Source: CAYNFR01 sp964616755 | Lineage (GTDB): Bacteria; Bacteroidota; Bacteroidia; Chitinophagales; Saprospiraceae | Length of the DNA: 12,544 bases | Assembly (NCBI GenBank): GCA_964616755.1 | Contig: CAZTSI010000079.1 | Location: forward strand, 1-12,544 | Direction of reading: 5' to 3' | Shown: positions 5,638 through 12,544 of the stretch, one piece after another | How the letters are laid out: each line of letters starts with the position of its first letter | How positions within the stretch are numbered: position 1 is the first letter of the stretch | The notes under the pieces: generated by a model | Databases searched by the model: none | The model's input: the letters and a program-made list of their open reading frames with translations, nothing else | What the model was told of the DNA's origin: nothing | Position numbers and translations under genes: made by a program

Positions 5638-6648
5638 TTAAATATTGGATAAATAAAAGGGTAATACTTTTTTAAATTTTTCTATAGTTTCCTTCAATCC
5701 TAAATTACTTGCGCCTCCTGCTGCATTCTTATGACCGCCGCCACTAAAGTGATCTCGCGCTAATTCTTGAACGGATATATTATACTTTGATCGAAGTGAC
5801 AGACGTATTTCGCCAGTGGGCATTTCACGTATAAACGCTGCCACTTCTATTCCTTTAATCATCAACAAATAGTTGACTAAACCTTCAGTATCGCCACGCG
5901 CAATTTGATATTTCGCATAATCAAATCTATTTAGGGCGATGATTCCGGCGTGCAATTCAGGAATAATTTCCATCCTATTTCGCAATGCATGACCCAAAAT
6001 ACGCATCTGACGTTCTGTCCAAGCATTGAAAATGAGGTCATTGAGCGCATAATCGTCCACTCCAATAGATTTTAACTCTGAGGCTATGCGGTATACTTGT
6101 GGGTTTGTGGCATAGCTAAATGATCCTGTATCCGTGATAATGCCCATGAAGAGATATGTTGCCACATCCAAATCAATTAAGGATGTTTTTCCGGTCATTT
6201 CAAAAAAGCGATAAATCAACTCGCAGGTACTACTTGCATCCGTATCTGATAGATAGAAGTCACTAAATGGCTCAGGATCCAAATGGTGATCAATTAACAT
6301 TTTGTACGCCTTACTCTGGGCAACATGGACACCCAAGGGATCGATTCGATCTAGACTGTTGTAGTCTAAATTGACTATAATCTCTGCATTTTCGAAAGCC
6401 ATATTAACGGCATCCCGACGAATATCGTAGATCAAAATATCATCCAAACTTGGCATAAAGTTAAAGACGGCTGGATACTCAGAGGGTAGTACCACCACAG
6501 TTTTGTGACCCATCTTGCGCATCACAAGCGAGAATGCTTGCGCTGATCCTAAGGCATCACCGTCTGGATTGCGATGCGATAATATTAGAATATTAGACGG
6601 TCTCGCCAACTTATTCTTGACAATATCTAACTCCTCTAAGATAATCAT
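5638..6648 (-). CDS. nrnA: DHH/DHHA1 phosphoesterase, NrnA-like (oligoribonuclease / pAp phosphatase)
   Basis: This is a cytosolic, Mn-dependent phosphoesterase expected to degrade very short RNA oligonucleotides and/or 3'-phosphoadenosine 5'-phosphate, as in B. subtilis NrnA. Motif I is SHRNPDGDALGS with His25, Asp29 and Asp31. Motif II is NLDYNS with Asp95. The DHH motif is at 120-122 (IDHHLDP). Motif IV is the Asp in GIITDTGSF. The C-terminal DHHA1 substrate-binding domain has GGGHKNAAGG at 303-312. The length of 336 is close to that of NrnA (~310-340). The start at 6648 gives MIILEELDIVKNKLA, a normal N-terminus. It heads the minus-strand cluster, 12 bases ahead of the FKBP gene, and is divergent from ndk. 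The family contains cyclic-dinucleotide phosphodiesterases too, but those usually carry extra N-terminal domains that are absent here. Confidence 0.9.
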   Translation of the reverse strand: MIILEELDIVKNKLARPSNILILSHRNPDGDALGSAQAFSLVMRKMGHKTVVVLPSEYPAVFNFMPSLDDILIYDIRRDAVNMAFENAEIIVNLDYNSLDRIDPLGVHVAQSKAYKMLIDHHLDPEPFSDFYLSDTDASSTCELIYRFFEMTGKTSLIDLDVATYLFMGIITDTGSFSYATNPQVYRIASELKSIGVDDYALNDLIFNAWTERQMRILGHALRNRMEIIPELHAGIIALNRFDYAKYQIARGDTEGLVNYLLMIKGIEVAAFIREMPTGEIRLSLRSKYNISVQELARDHFSGGGHKNAAGGASNLGLKETIEKFKKVLPFYLSNI

Positions 6649-6780
6649 TCTTTCATTTGGAGGTGCGAAAATAGTAAACTTAGCACTTAGATGACTTTAT
6701 TATTGTACAAATCCGCACAGATAAGTTGATCAATCGTGCATCCATACGCTCATTTTTATACTTTTGCCGCCAAAAAGCAA
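6649..6780. promoter_or_regulatory. Divergent promoter region between nrnA and ndk
   Basis: For ndk, TACTTTTG at 6759-6766 matches the Bacteroidota -7 consensus TAnnTTTG at every fixed position. It would start transcription near 6770, about 11 bases before the ATG at 6781. For nrnA, the minus-strand TATTTTCG (6673-6666) has one mismatch and would start near 6662. Neither has a clear TTTG at the usual 19-base spacing, so support is only moderate. Confidence 0.35.
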
Positions 6781-7200
6781 ATGACAGGAAATATAACATT
6801 CACTATGATCAAACCAGACGCTGTACGCAATGGTCATATTGGCGGAATTCTAAACAAGATCAATGAGGCTGGATTTAGAATTGTTGCTATGAAATATACC
6901 AAACTATCGATAGAAAAGGCTGGAGAGTTCTATGCGATCCATAAAGATCGACCCTTTTATGGTGAATTAATAGAATTTATGTCTTCAGGGCCGATTGTTG
7001 CAGCCATTTTAGAGAAAGACAATGCTGTATTAAGCTTCAGACAATTGATTGGAGCTACAAATCCTGCTGATGCTGCTCCAGGCACCATCAGAGCTCTATA
7101 TGCTACGAATGTTGGAGAAAATGCGGTACATGGGTCTGACTCTGATGAAAATGCGCATATCGAGGCTAACTTTCATTTTAGTGGCACAGAGCGCTTTTAG
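6781..7200 (+). CDS. ndk: Nucleoside diphosphate kinase
   Basis: The enzyme passes the gamma-phosphate of ATP to NDPs through a phosphohistidine, balancing NTP and dNTP pools in the cytosol. From ATG at 6781 the protein has 139 residues, the standard size. It shows the N-terminal TFTMIKPDAV with Lys11, the RPFYGELIEFMSSGPIVA block, and the active-site signature NAVHGSDSDENA with phosphorylated His117. An in-frame GTG at 6736 would add 15 residues without family support; a promoter-like TACTTTTG at 6759-6766 also lies downstream of that GTG, so the ATG is preferred. It is a single-gene unit, divergent from nrnA and convergent with mutS2. No clear terminator hairpin was seen in the 43 bases that follow. 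Confidence 0.96.
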   Translation: MTGNITFTMIKPDAVRNGHIGGILNKINEAGFRIVAMKYTKLSIEKAGEFYAIHKDRPFYGELIEFMSSGPIVAAILEKDNAVLSFRQLIGATNPADAAPGTIRALYATNVGENAVHGSDSDENAHIEANFHFSGTERF

Positions 7201-7243
7201 CTTTTTCTATGATGTTAAGCACGGTATAGACGTGACTGCGATG

Positions 7244-9625
7244 TTACATTTTGATCATTGTGACGGATTCTCCACCTAAGGAGTCTTCTGGGTGCCAGTA
7301 TTTTTGAATGTCTCGATATTCTTTCATTTTACGCACCAATACTTTTTTTAGTATACCGCTTCCTTTTCCGTGTACCACTTCTAGATAGCGCGCATTGTTT
7401 AGTAGGGCTTTGTCAAAAAAAGCTTGTAAGGTGTCTTCCGCATCTTGAGCAGTGTACCCTCTTATGTCTATTTTAGGGCTGAAATTATGTTCAAAAGCCA
7501 CACCTTTGAGATTGATTCGTTTGTTTTTGACTATTTCTAGATGAGCCATAGACTTAACGACTTCGCTCATTTTGACATTCATCGGAATCATGCCAAAAAG
7601 CACTTCGAGAATATCCCCTTTTACTTGGAGCACTTCACCGCTTAAGGTACTATCGAGCATTCTTACATAATCGCCAACGGCTACCTCGCCCATATCTGGA
7701 CTGGACTCCATAATTTCCTTCTTAATTGCGAAAATATCCGTTGATTGTTGCGCACGCGCTTCTTTAGCTTCTTCCTTTAGTTTTTTGGCCTTTTCAATAT
7801 TCTTTTCTTTCTCTAGTTTTTTCACTAGCTCATGAAGTTCTTCTGTGCGCTTACTTGTTTTTTGAAATTCTAATTCTTTAGCTCTTACTTGAAGTTTTTT
7901 GCGTTTAACTTGAAAATCTCGATTCAATTCGTCATAGGATTTAATCAACTTATCCAATCGATCCTTTTCATTATTTACATACAACAATTGTTCGTCGAGC
8001 ATTGCTCTGTCTTCTTGCAAGTCGATTAATAAATCTTCCACCAAATTCTCTCTTTTTCCGAGTTTTTTGCGAGCGTAATGAATAATATTAGAGGCTAAGC
8101 CCACTTGAGAGGCTACTTCAAAAGCATAAGAACTGCCGGGTTTCCCGACTTTCAATTTATAGGTTGGGGAAAGATTAACCTTATCAAAAAGCATAGCCCC
8201 ATTGACGATACCCTTTTGTTTAAAAACAAAAATCTTTAAACTACTGTAATGGGTGGTTAATATGCCATGTACTTTTTTGTTAAGTAGATGCATCAGCACC
8301 CCTTCTGCAATAGCACTTCCAGCATTGGGGTCTGTACCGCTGCCTATCTCATCCAACAACACTAAGCTTTTCTCATCAGCTCTGTCCACTACGTGTTTAA
8401 GGTTATGCAAATGTGAGCTAAAAGTGCTTAATCCTTGATCAATCGATTGCTGATCGCCAATATCCGCAAATATGGAATGAAAGATCCCGACTTCACTATC
8501 GGCTCTTAAGGGAAGCATCAACCCACGGCAAAGCATAAGGTGTATCAATCCAACAGCTTTTAACGTAACGGATTTACCCCCTGCGTTAGGTCCACTAATT
8601 AACACCATTCGATTAGGCCTTTTAAGCTCCAAGTCAAAAGGTATCGTTTTGTGTCCGCCCTTCACTTCTTGTAAGTACAACATAGGATGTCGTACTTCTT
8701 TAAGGTGTAAAATGGGCTCCTCAGTTAGTTGCGGATACTCCCCCCGTATTGTATAAGAAAATTTAGCCTTCGAAATAGCGACATCGAGTTTCACTACACT
8801 AGCATTCATATATGTCAGTAAGGGTAAGAACTCTCTCAGTTGATCGCACAAACTTTTAAGAATTCTCCTAATTTCTGCTCTTTTTTCATTTTCTATGGAA
8901 AATACTTCATTGTTGAGGGCGGTCATTTCGGCGGGTTCGACATAAACTGTTTTTCCTGAAGCAGATTCATCATGAATAATACCGTCAATCATTCTTTTGC
9001 GTTCTGCTGGGAGGATTAATACTCGACGGCCATTGCGGATAGTTTCACCATTATCGACTAACAAATTAGCCGCTTTGTATTTTTTCAACATTTCTACAAA
9101 GAGCTTATCCTGCTCACGCTGAAGGGACTCTTCTCTTTTAAAAATCTTCGCTAACTCAGGTGATGCATTCACTCTAATAGCGCCTGTCTCATCAAAAACG
9201 GATAAAATTGCTACTCTGGGCTTATCAGTGTAATCTTCTACTTTGCCAAATTGAAAAATATGATTGTATTTTTTTTTTCGAATGATATTGAAATGCTTAT
9301 CAAAACCATCATAATTATTGACCACATACAATATCCTAATAATCTCTTCGCTGGATAAGACATAGGCCTCTTTAGAAAGCATAACCAGGCTCTCGTTAAT
9401 ATCTTCATAAAAGCTGAGATCAAATGATTCTTGGTGTCTGCTCATTTCGATCAAATCATTAATTCGATCTAAAGAGCTTCTGATTTCTTCGATATTACAG
9501 ATCCAAGGCTCTATAGCCAAGGCAATCTTGGCTGGTTCGCCTTTACAGAGCAGCAATAATTCGCGCTCGATTTTATCAAATTCTAGCTGTTCTAGAGTCT
9601 GCTTACTTACGACTAATTTCTTCAT
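7244..9625 (-). CDS. mutS2: MutS2 ATPase with C-terminal Smr domain
   Basis: MutS2 proteins lack the mismatch-recognition domain of MutS. They have been linked to suppression of recombination and, in B. subtilis, to splitting of collided ribosomes; which applies here is not shown. The 793 residues begin with the core/clamp region (~1-330). Walker A is GPNAGGKS (345-352), a FADIGDQQSIDQGLSTFSSH segment follows, and Walker B LVLLDEIGSG (421-430) has catalytic Asp-Glu 425-426. A highly charged coiled coil spans ~525-640 and a small beta domain starts at ~645. The Smr endonuclease-like domain (~717-793) has IDIRG (719-723) and HGKGSG (752-757). All domains are intact and the length is normal. The gene starts 35 bases after the DUF1295 gene ends and probably shares its transcript. 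ndk converges on its 3' end. Confidence 0.95.
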   Translation of the reverse strand: MKKLVVSKQTLEQLEFDKIERELLLLCKGEPAKIALAIEPWICNIEEIRSSLDRINDLIEMSRHQESFDLSFYEDINESLVMLSKEAYVLSSEEIIRILYVVNNYDGFDKHFNIIRKKKYNHIFQFGKVEDYTDKPRVAILSVFDETGAIRVNASPELAKIFKREESLQREQDKLFVEMLKKYKAANLLVDNGETIRNGRRVLILPAERKRMIDGIIHDESASGKTVYVEPAEMTALNNEVFSIENEKRAEIRRILKSLCDQLREFLPLLTYMNASVVKLDVAISKAKFSYTIRGEYPQLTEEPILHLKEVRHPMLYLQEVKGGHKTIPFDLELKRPNRMVLISGPNAGGKSVTLKAVGLIHLMLCRGLMLPLRADSEVGIFHSIFADIGDQQSIDQGLSTFSSHLHNLKHVVDRADEKSLVLLDEIGSGTDPNAGSAIAEGVLMHLLNKKVHGILTTHYSSLKIFVFKQKGIVNGAMLFDKVNLSPTYKLKVGKPGSSYAFEVASQVGLASNIIHYARKKLGKRENLVEDLLIDLQEDRAMLDEQLLYVNNEKDRLDKLIKSYDELNRDFQVKRKKLQVRAKELEFQKTSKRTEELHELVKKLEKEKNIEKAKKLKEEAKEARAQQSTDIFAIKKEIMESSPDMGEVAVGDYVRMLDSTLSGEVLQVKGDILEVLFGMIPMNVKMSEVVKSMAHLEIVKNKRINLKGVAFEHNFSPKIDIRGYTAQDAEDTLQAFFDKALLNNARYLEVVHGKGSGILKKVLVRKMKEYRDIQKYWHPEDSLGGESVTMIKM

Positions 9626-9660
9626 AGCTCAAAAAAGAGAACAAAGTTGATCTAAATTAG

Positions 9661-10581
9661 TTAGCTACGCTTGAATAAATAAGGAATAAACCTCGGTGTT
9701 TTTGCTAGATAAGCCTTGTATTTAGGGTACTTCTGCGAAGATATTTCTTCACTAAAATCGCTGCTACCCTTAAATAATACTACTAATAAAAGACAACCCG
9801 CTACAGACCAATTTAAGTAATGTCCTGTTGCTGGTATTGTAAATAAATAAATTAAAATCCAAATTACTTGCTCTGCGGCATAATTTGGATGGCGAACCTT
9901 GGCCCAAAGTCCCGTATGCGTAAAGCCCATATCAAATGGAGGCGGTAGAGCTTCTCCTTTCGCCTTTAATTCATGTTTTCTCGTTTGATAATTCCACTGC
10001 TGCTGGTCCGCCACTGTTTCAATGGCTATGAAAACGAGAACTAAAATAGCCAATACTATATCGATCACAGTCAATGGTTGCCCATCCAAACATTTCAATA
10101 CGGGCAAGGTAAAGAGTAAAATCAGGCCTAATTGATAGAGGCAGATAAAAAACAAATTAAAGATAGTCCAAACAATAGGGTGAGAAAACTCCTTTCGGGC
10201 ACGCAAGACTGCCCAGCGATAGTCCTCATCCCCCTCCCAAAACTTCCATTGATAACCCCCGCGACGATAAAAATTGTAGCTCAATCGCAAACCCCAAACC
10301 GTTATTAGGGCAGTCATTAACACAATTCTTGGATCAAAGTCACTATCTAAAGCAACAATCCAAGCGTAAATAATCGGCAGAATAGACCAAAGTTTATCCA
10401 CTTGACTGTAATTCTTGGTCATTGTGCTTACAACAAAACACAGGACGGAAGAAACTAGATACACCTTAACTAGGGTTCGCAAAGAGTCACCTTGTCGCCC
10501 TGTCAAGGGTTCGTCCAAATAATAACAAGCCACTGGCACTATTAGTAGCGTAAAAATCAAGAGTAAGACAGTTCTCCACAT
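9661..10581 (-). CDS. DUF1295 integral membrane protein (steroid 5-alpha-reductase / ICMT superfamily)
   Basis: A 306-residue polytopic membrane protein with about seven or eight hydrophobic segments (roughly 4-20, 38-54, 65-79, 85-100, 136-162, 172-190, 235-250 and 257-271). The C-terminal half carries the superfamily signature GLWAKVRHPNYAAEQ with RHPNY at 230-234, and a distal EEISSQKYPKYKAYLAKTPRF block. DKLWS (62-66), VWGLRLSYN (95-103) and EDYRW (119-123) are further DUF1295 hallmarks. Relatives reduce steroid or polyprenoid double bonds with NADPH or methylate prenylcysteines. The bacterial DUF1295 substrate is not established, so no reaction is assigned. It is first in a likely two-gene unit with mutS2, a pairing that does not reveal its job. 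It is preceded by a good promoter candidate at 10616-10646 and is divergent from aroC. Confidence 0.88.
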   Translation of the reverse strand: MWRTVLLLIFTLLIVPVACYYLDEPLTGRQGDSLRTLVKVYLVSSVLCFVVSTMTKNYSQVDKLWSILPIIYAWIVALDSDFDPRIVLMTALITVWGLRLSYNFYRRGGYQWKFWEGDEDYRWAVLRARKEFSHPIVWTIFNLFFICLYQLGLILLFTLPVLKCLDGQPLTVIDIVLAILVLVFIAIETVADQQQWNYQTRKHELKAKGEALPPPFDMGFTHTGLWAKVRHPNYAAEQVIWILIYLFTIPATGHYLNWSVAGCLLLVVLFKGSSDFSEEISSQKYPKYKAYLAKTPRFIPYLFKRS

Positions 10582-10615
10582 AAGTATTTATTATGACTCA
10601 ATAATTAAAGCTAAG

Positions 10616-10646
10616 CAATTATAAGGAATACATTATCAAAACCAAA
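10616..10646 (-). promoter_or_regulatory. Candidate Bacteroidota promoter for the DUF1295-mutS2 unit
   Basis: On the minus strand TTTG (10646-10643) is separated by exactly 19 bases from TATAATTG (10623-10616), which differs from TAnnTTTG at one fixed position. Transcription would start near 10612, about 31 bases before the start codon at 10581. It lies inside the 85-base divergent spacer shared with aroC. Confidence 0.5.
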
Positions 10647-10666
10647 CAACTCTTTACCTTCGTGTT

Positions 10667-11752
10667 ATGGCAGGAAGTATTTTTGGGCAATTATTTAGAA
10701 TAAGTACATTCGGAGAGTCACATGGTCGAGGGCTAGGAGTTGTCGTTGATGGCTGTCCCGCTGGAGTGCCTATAGACGAGGCGAGTATACAAGCGGAGCT
10801 AGATAAGCGCAGACCCGGTCAATCTAGTATCGTCACGCAACGAAAAGAAGGAGACCAAGTCGAAATATTATCGGGCATATTTGATGGTTATACTACTGGT
10901 GCACCTATTGGTATGATTATATTCAATGAGGATCAAAAATCGAAAGATTATGATCATATCAAAGATAAATATCGTCCATCGCATGCCGACTTCGTCTATG
11001 ATCAAAAATATGGCATAAGAGACTATCGCGGCGGCGGAAGATCTTCGGCTCGCGAGACAGCTGCTAGAGTGGCCGCGGGTGCAGTCGCTAAGGCGCTCCT
11101 CATTACGAAAGGGATTAGGATTACTGGATATGTGTCGCAAGTCGGTACTATTCGGCTAAAAAGTCAAGCAAAAATAAAAATCGAAAATATCGAAAAAACA
11201 CCCATCAGATGCCCTGATCTTCGAGTGGCAAAACAAATGATTTCGTTAATTAAAGAAGTCAGAAAAGAAGGAGATACGATAGGTGGGGTCGTAAGTTGCA
11301 CAATAGAAAATGTTCCAATTGGATTGGGCGAACCGGTTTTTGACAAATTGCATGCGGACTTAGGCAAAGCAATGCTAAGCATTAATGCGGTTAAAGGTTT
11401 TGAATACGGTTCTGGGTTTGATTCTGTCAATATGCGTGGCAGCGAGCACAATGATATATTTGTTCAAGGCAAGGATGCAGTCGCTACGACTAGTAATTAT
11501 TCGGGAGGTATACAAGGAGGTATTTCTAATGGTATGCCAATTTACTTTCGCGTTGCCTTTAAACCCGTCGCCACACTGATGCGTGATCAACCTTCATTAA
11601 ACAACAAAGGTGAGTCGACGACAGTCTCAGGCAAAGGCCGTCATGATCCATGTGTTGTTCCGCGCGCTGTGCCGATTGTGGAGGCAATGACAGCGTTGGT
11701 GCTCGCGGATCACTTTTTACGGGCTAGTACTTCAAGGTTAAATATATTGTAA
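10667..11752 (+). CDS. aroC: Chorismate synthase
   Basis: The enzyme catalyses the last step of the shikimate pathway, converting EPSP to chorismate with reduced FMN, and so supplies aromatic amino acids and folate/quinone precursors. The 361-residue protein shows signature 1, FGESHG (15-20) with His19, and the second catalytic His at 106 in RPSHADF. The flavin/substrate-binding RDYRGGGRSSARE (118-130), SGGIQGGISNGMPI, and the C-terminal GRHDPCVVPRAVPIVEAM are also present. The N-terminus MAGSIFGQLFRISTFG fits the family start exactly, so ATG 10667 is secure. No other aro gene is adjacent. It is divergent from the DUF1295 gene and convergent with the tamB-like gene 30 bases away. A -7-like TACCTTCG at 10655-10662 would make the mRNA almost leaderless; this is speculative. 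Confidence 0.97.
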   Translation: MAGSIFGQLFRISTFGESHGRGLGVVVDGCPAGVPIDEASIQAELDKRRPGQSSIVTQRKEGDQVEILSGIFDGYTTGAPIGMIIFNEDQKSKDYDHIKDKYRPSHADFVYDQKYGIRDYRGGGRSSARETAARVAAGAVAKALLITKGIRITGYVSQVGTIRLKSQAKIKIENIEKTPIRCPDLRVAKQMISLIKEVRKEGDTIGGVVSCTIENVPIGLGEPVFDKLHADLGKAMLSINAVKGFEYGSGFDSVNMRGSEHNDIFVQGKDAVATTSNYSGGIQGGISNGMPIYFRVAFKPVATLMRDQPSLNNKGESTTVSGKGRHDPCVVPRAVPIVEAMTALVLADHFLRASTSRLNIL

Positions 11753-11782
11753 GCTTCATCGTATCGAAAAAATGACGTCGAT

Positions 11783-12544
11783 CTACTTACCTTGGATTTG
11801 ATCGATCTCTTCATTGACATCTTGAAGTAAGTCATTTAATGCTCTACTAAACGAACTAATAGCACCAAATTCTCTATGATAATTTAGACCAAAACCGTAG
11901 CGCTGCACGTGCTGGGCTTGCACTTCATTATAATCATAACTTCCGTAGAACCTGACCTTCAGCCGCCTATTCTCTGTAATAAACCAATCTAATGAAAAGT
12001 TGCCGGTAAGATAATTTCGCGCTGTTCCGATTTGATTTTCGCGAACATAATTTCCCCCAATGTTCAACACGAAGTTTTCGTTCTTAAACTTATTGCGCAT
12101 ATTGACTTGTACTTCATCAGGAATAACATCAAAAAAGCCTTCCAACAAATTCGCATTATCATTCCCTAATACTGTTGTGTTTTGAGCAAGCGCAACTTCA
12201 AAATCAATACCCGTAATAAAGTCAGAATCCTTGAGTTTATCAGATAAGTAGTCCGAAGCTAGCAAGGAAAGTTGATTGGTCAAAAACTCAGTCAGAGTGT
12301 TATTCCCTGTCTGACCAACAGTATTCCCAGAAATATTAGCAAAAGGATTATTGTCTGGCAAGAAGCTACGCAAAACGAGTAACCCTACAACTTGATTATT
12401 GATTCCGTTTTCAGTGGCATTGAGCGTGCGTATTTTACTATCTGCGATAGCCTTTAATTCGCCAGTAATATTAGGAAAATCGATATTAAAATTTATGCTC
12501 GGACTAAACAACGTACCTGCCAATAATAGTGTTAAATCAACTTC
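11783..12544 (-). CDS. TamB-like translocation/assembly module protein, C-terminal part (5' end outside window)
   Basis: The frame is open from the window edge to TAG at 11785-11783, giving 253 residues that form only the C-terminus of a longer protein. TamB is a large beta-helical, inner-membrane-anchored periplasmic protein working with an Omp85 partner in outer-membrane protein assembly or lipid transport. The TamB (DUF490) C-terminal hallmark is seen at the start: EVDLTLLLAGTLFSPSINF, then IDFPNI. It is followed by LLASDYLSDKLKD, the VNMRNKFKNENFVLNIGGNY strand pair, and FSLDWFITENRRLKVRFYGS. Bacteroidota TamB homologues typically end in this way, with beta-strands and a short charged tail (here DVNEEIDQIQGK). 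The TTG at 12523 is an internal codon, not a start. Upstream partners cannot be seen. Confidence is good for family and limited for precise role. Confidence 0.82.
   Translation of the reverse strand, partial: EVDLTLLLAGTLFSPSINFNIDFPNITGELKAIADSKIRTLNATENGINNQVVGLLVLRSFLPDNNPFANISGNTVGQTGNNTLTEFLTNQLSLLASDYLSDKLKDSDFITGIDFEVALAQNTTVLGNDNANLLEGFFDVIPDEVQVNMRNKFKNENFVLNIGGNYVRENQIGTARNYLTGNFSLDWFITENRRLKVRFYGSYDYNEVQAQHVQRYGFGLNYHREFGAISSFSRALNDLLQDVNEEIDQIQGK

Noticed and set aside
6736..6780. GTG 6736 as the ndk start
   Set aside because: The extra 15 residues do not fit the family; ATG 6781 gives the usual MTGNITFTMIKPDAV start, and a promoter-like box lies between the two.
7201..7243. Intrinsic terminator between ndk and mutS2
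   Set aside because: Only a 4-base stem (cacg/cgtg) without a T-tract could be found.
10868..11590. Minus-strand open frames antisense to aroC
   Set aside because: They overlap a full-length chorismate synthase with all its signatures. Their products look like no known protein and have biased composition.
12400..12523. TTG 12523 as the start of a short outer-membrane gene
   Set aside because: The frame stays open to the window edge with TamB-like sequence (EVDLTLLL) before it, so the gene is cut by the window.

Overview
The window looks like a chromosomal segment of a moderately AT-rich Bacteroidota bacterium, plausibly of the Saprospiria/Chitinophagia side. The evidence is a secreted protein with the 'KGFLWPRMT'-type N-terminal domain typical of the phylum, an FKBP lipoprotein beside a DHH phosphoesterase, an exported MsrA, a Bacteroidota-style TamB C-terminus, and several sites resembling the phylum's TTTG-N19-TAnnTTTG promoter. 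No rRNA, tRNA, CRISPR array, intact insertion sequence or phage gene was seen.

Layout. Positions 1-1435 (minus) hold the N-terminal 478 codons of a large secreted collagen-like protein. It has a signal peptide, a short conserved domain, five ~34-residue beta-type repeats, then Gly-X-Y blocks alternating with ~30-residue spacer modules. Its 3' end lies outside the window. Positions 1436-2128 are a ~690-base gap rich in short inverted repeats, with at most a doubtful gene relic. A PlsC-type acyltransferase (2129-2872, plus) converges on a minus-strand cluster and shares its stop-codon bases with msrA. The cluster reads, in transcription order, NrnA-like DHH phosphoesterase, FKBP lipoprotein, prfB (with the classical +1 programmed frameshift) and msrA. 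A promoter-like site lies in front of prfB.

Next is ndk (6781-7200, plus), divergent from the DHH gene. A minus-strand pair follows, a DUF1295 membrane protein and mutS2. aroC (10667-11752, plus) is divergent from that pair. The window ends in the C-terminal part of a TamB-like protein (minus, 5' end outside).

Most of the window is housekeeping: phospholipid synthesis, translation termination, nucleotide and RNA turnover, DNA/ribosome maintenance, aromatic amino-acid synthesis, and envelope assembly or repair. The only clearly accessory-looking element is the repetitive collagen-like gene with its structured upstream region. I saw no convincing undescribed multi-gene system. The points most worth a second look are the internally duplicated collagen gene, the prfB frameshift site with a strong Shine-Dalgarno-like hexamer, the Tyr variant of the RF2 SPF motif, and the palindromes in the 1436-2128 gap.
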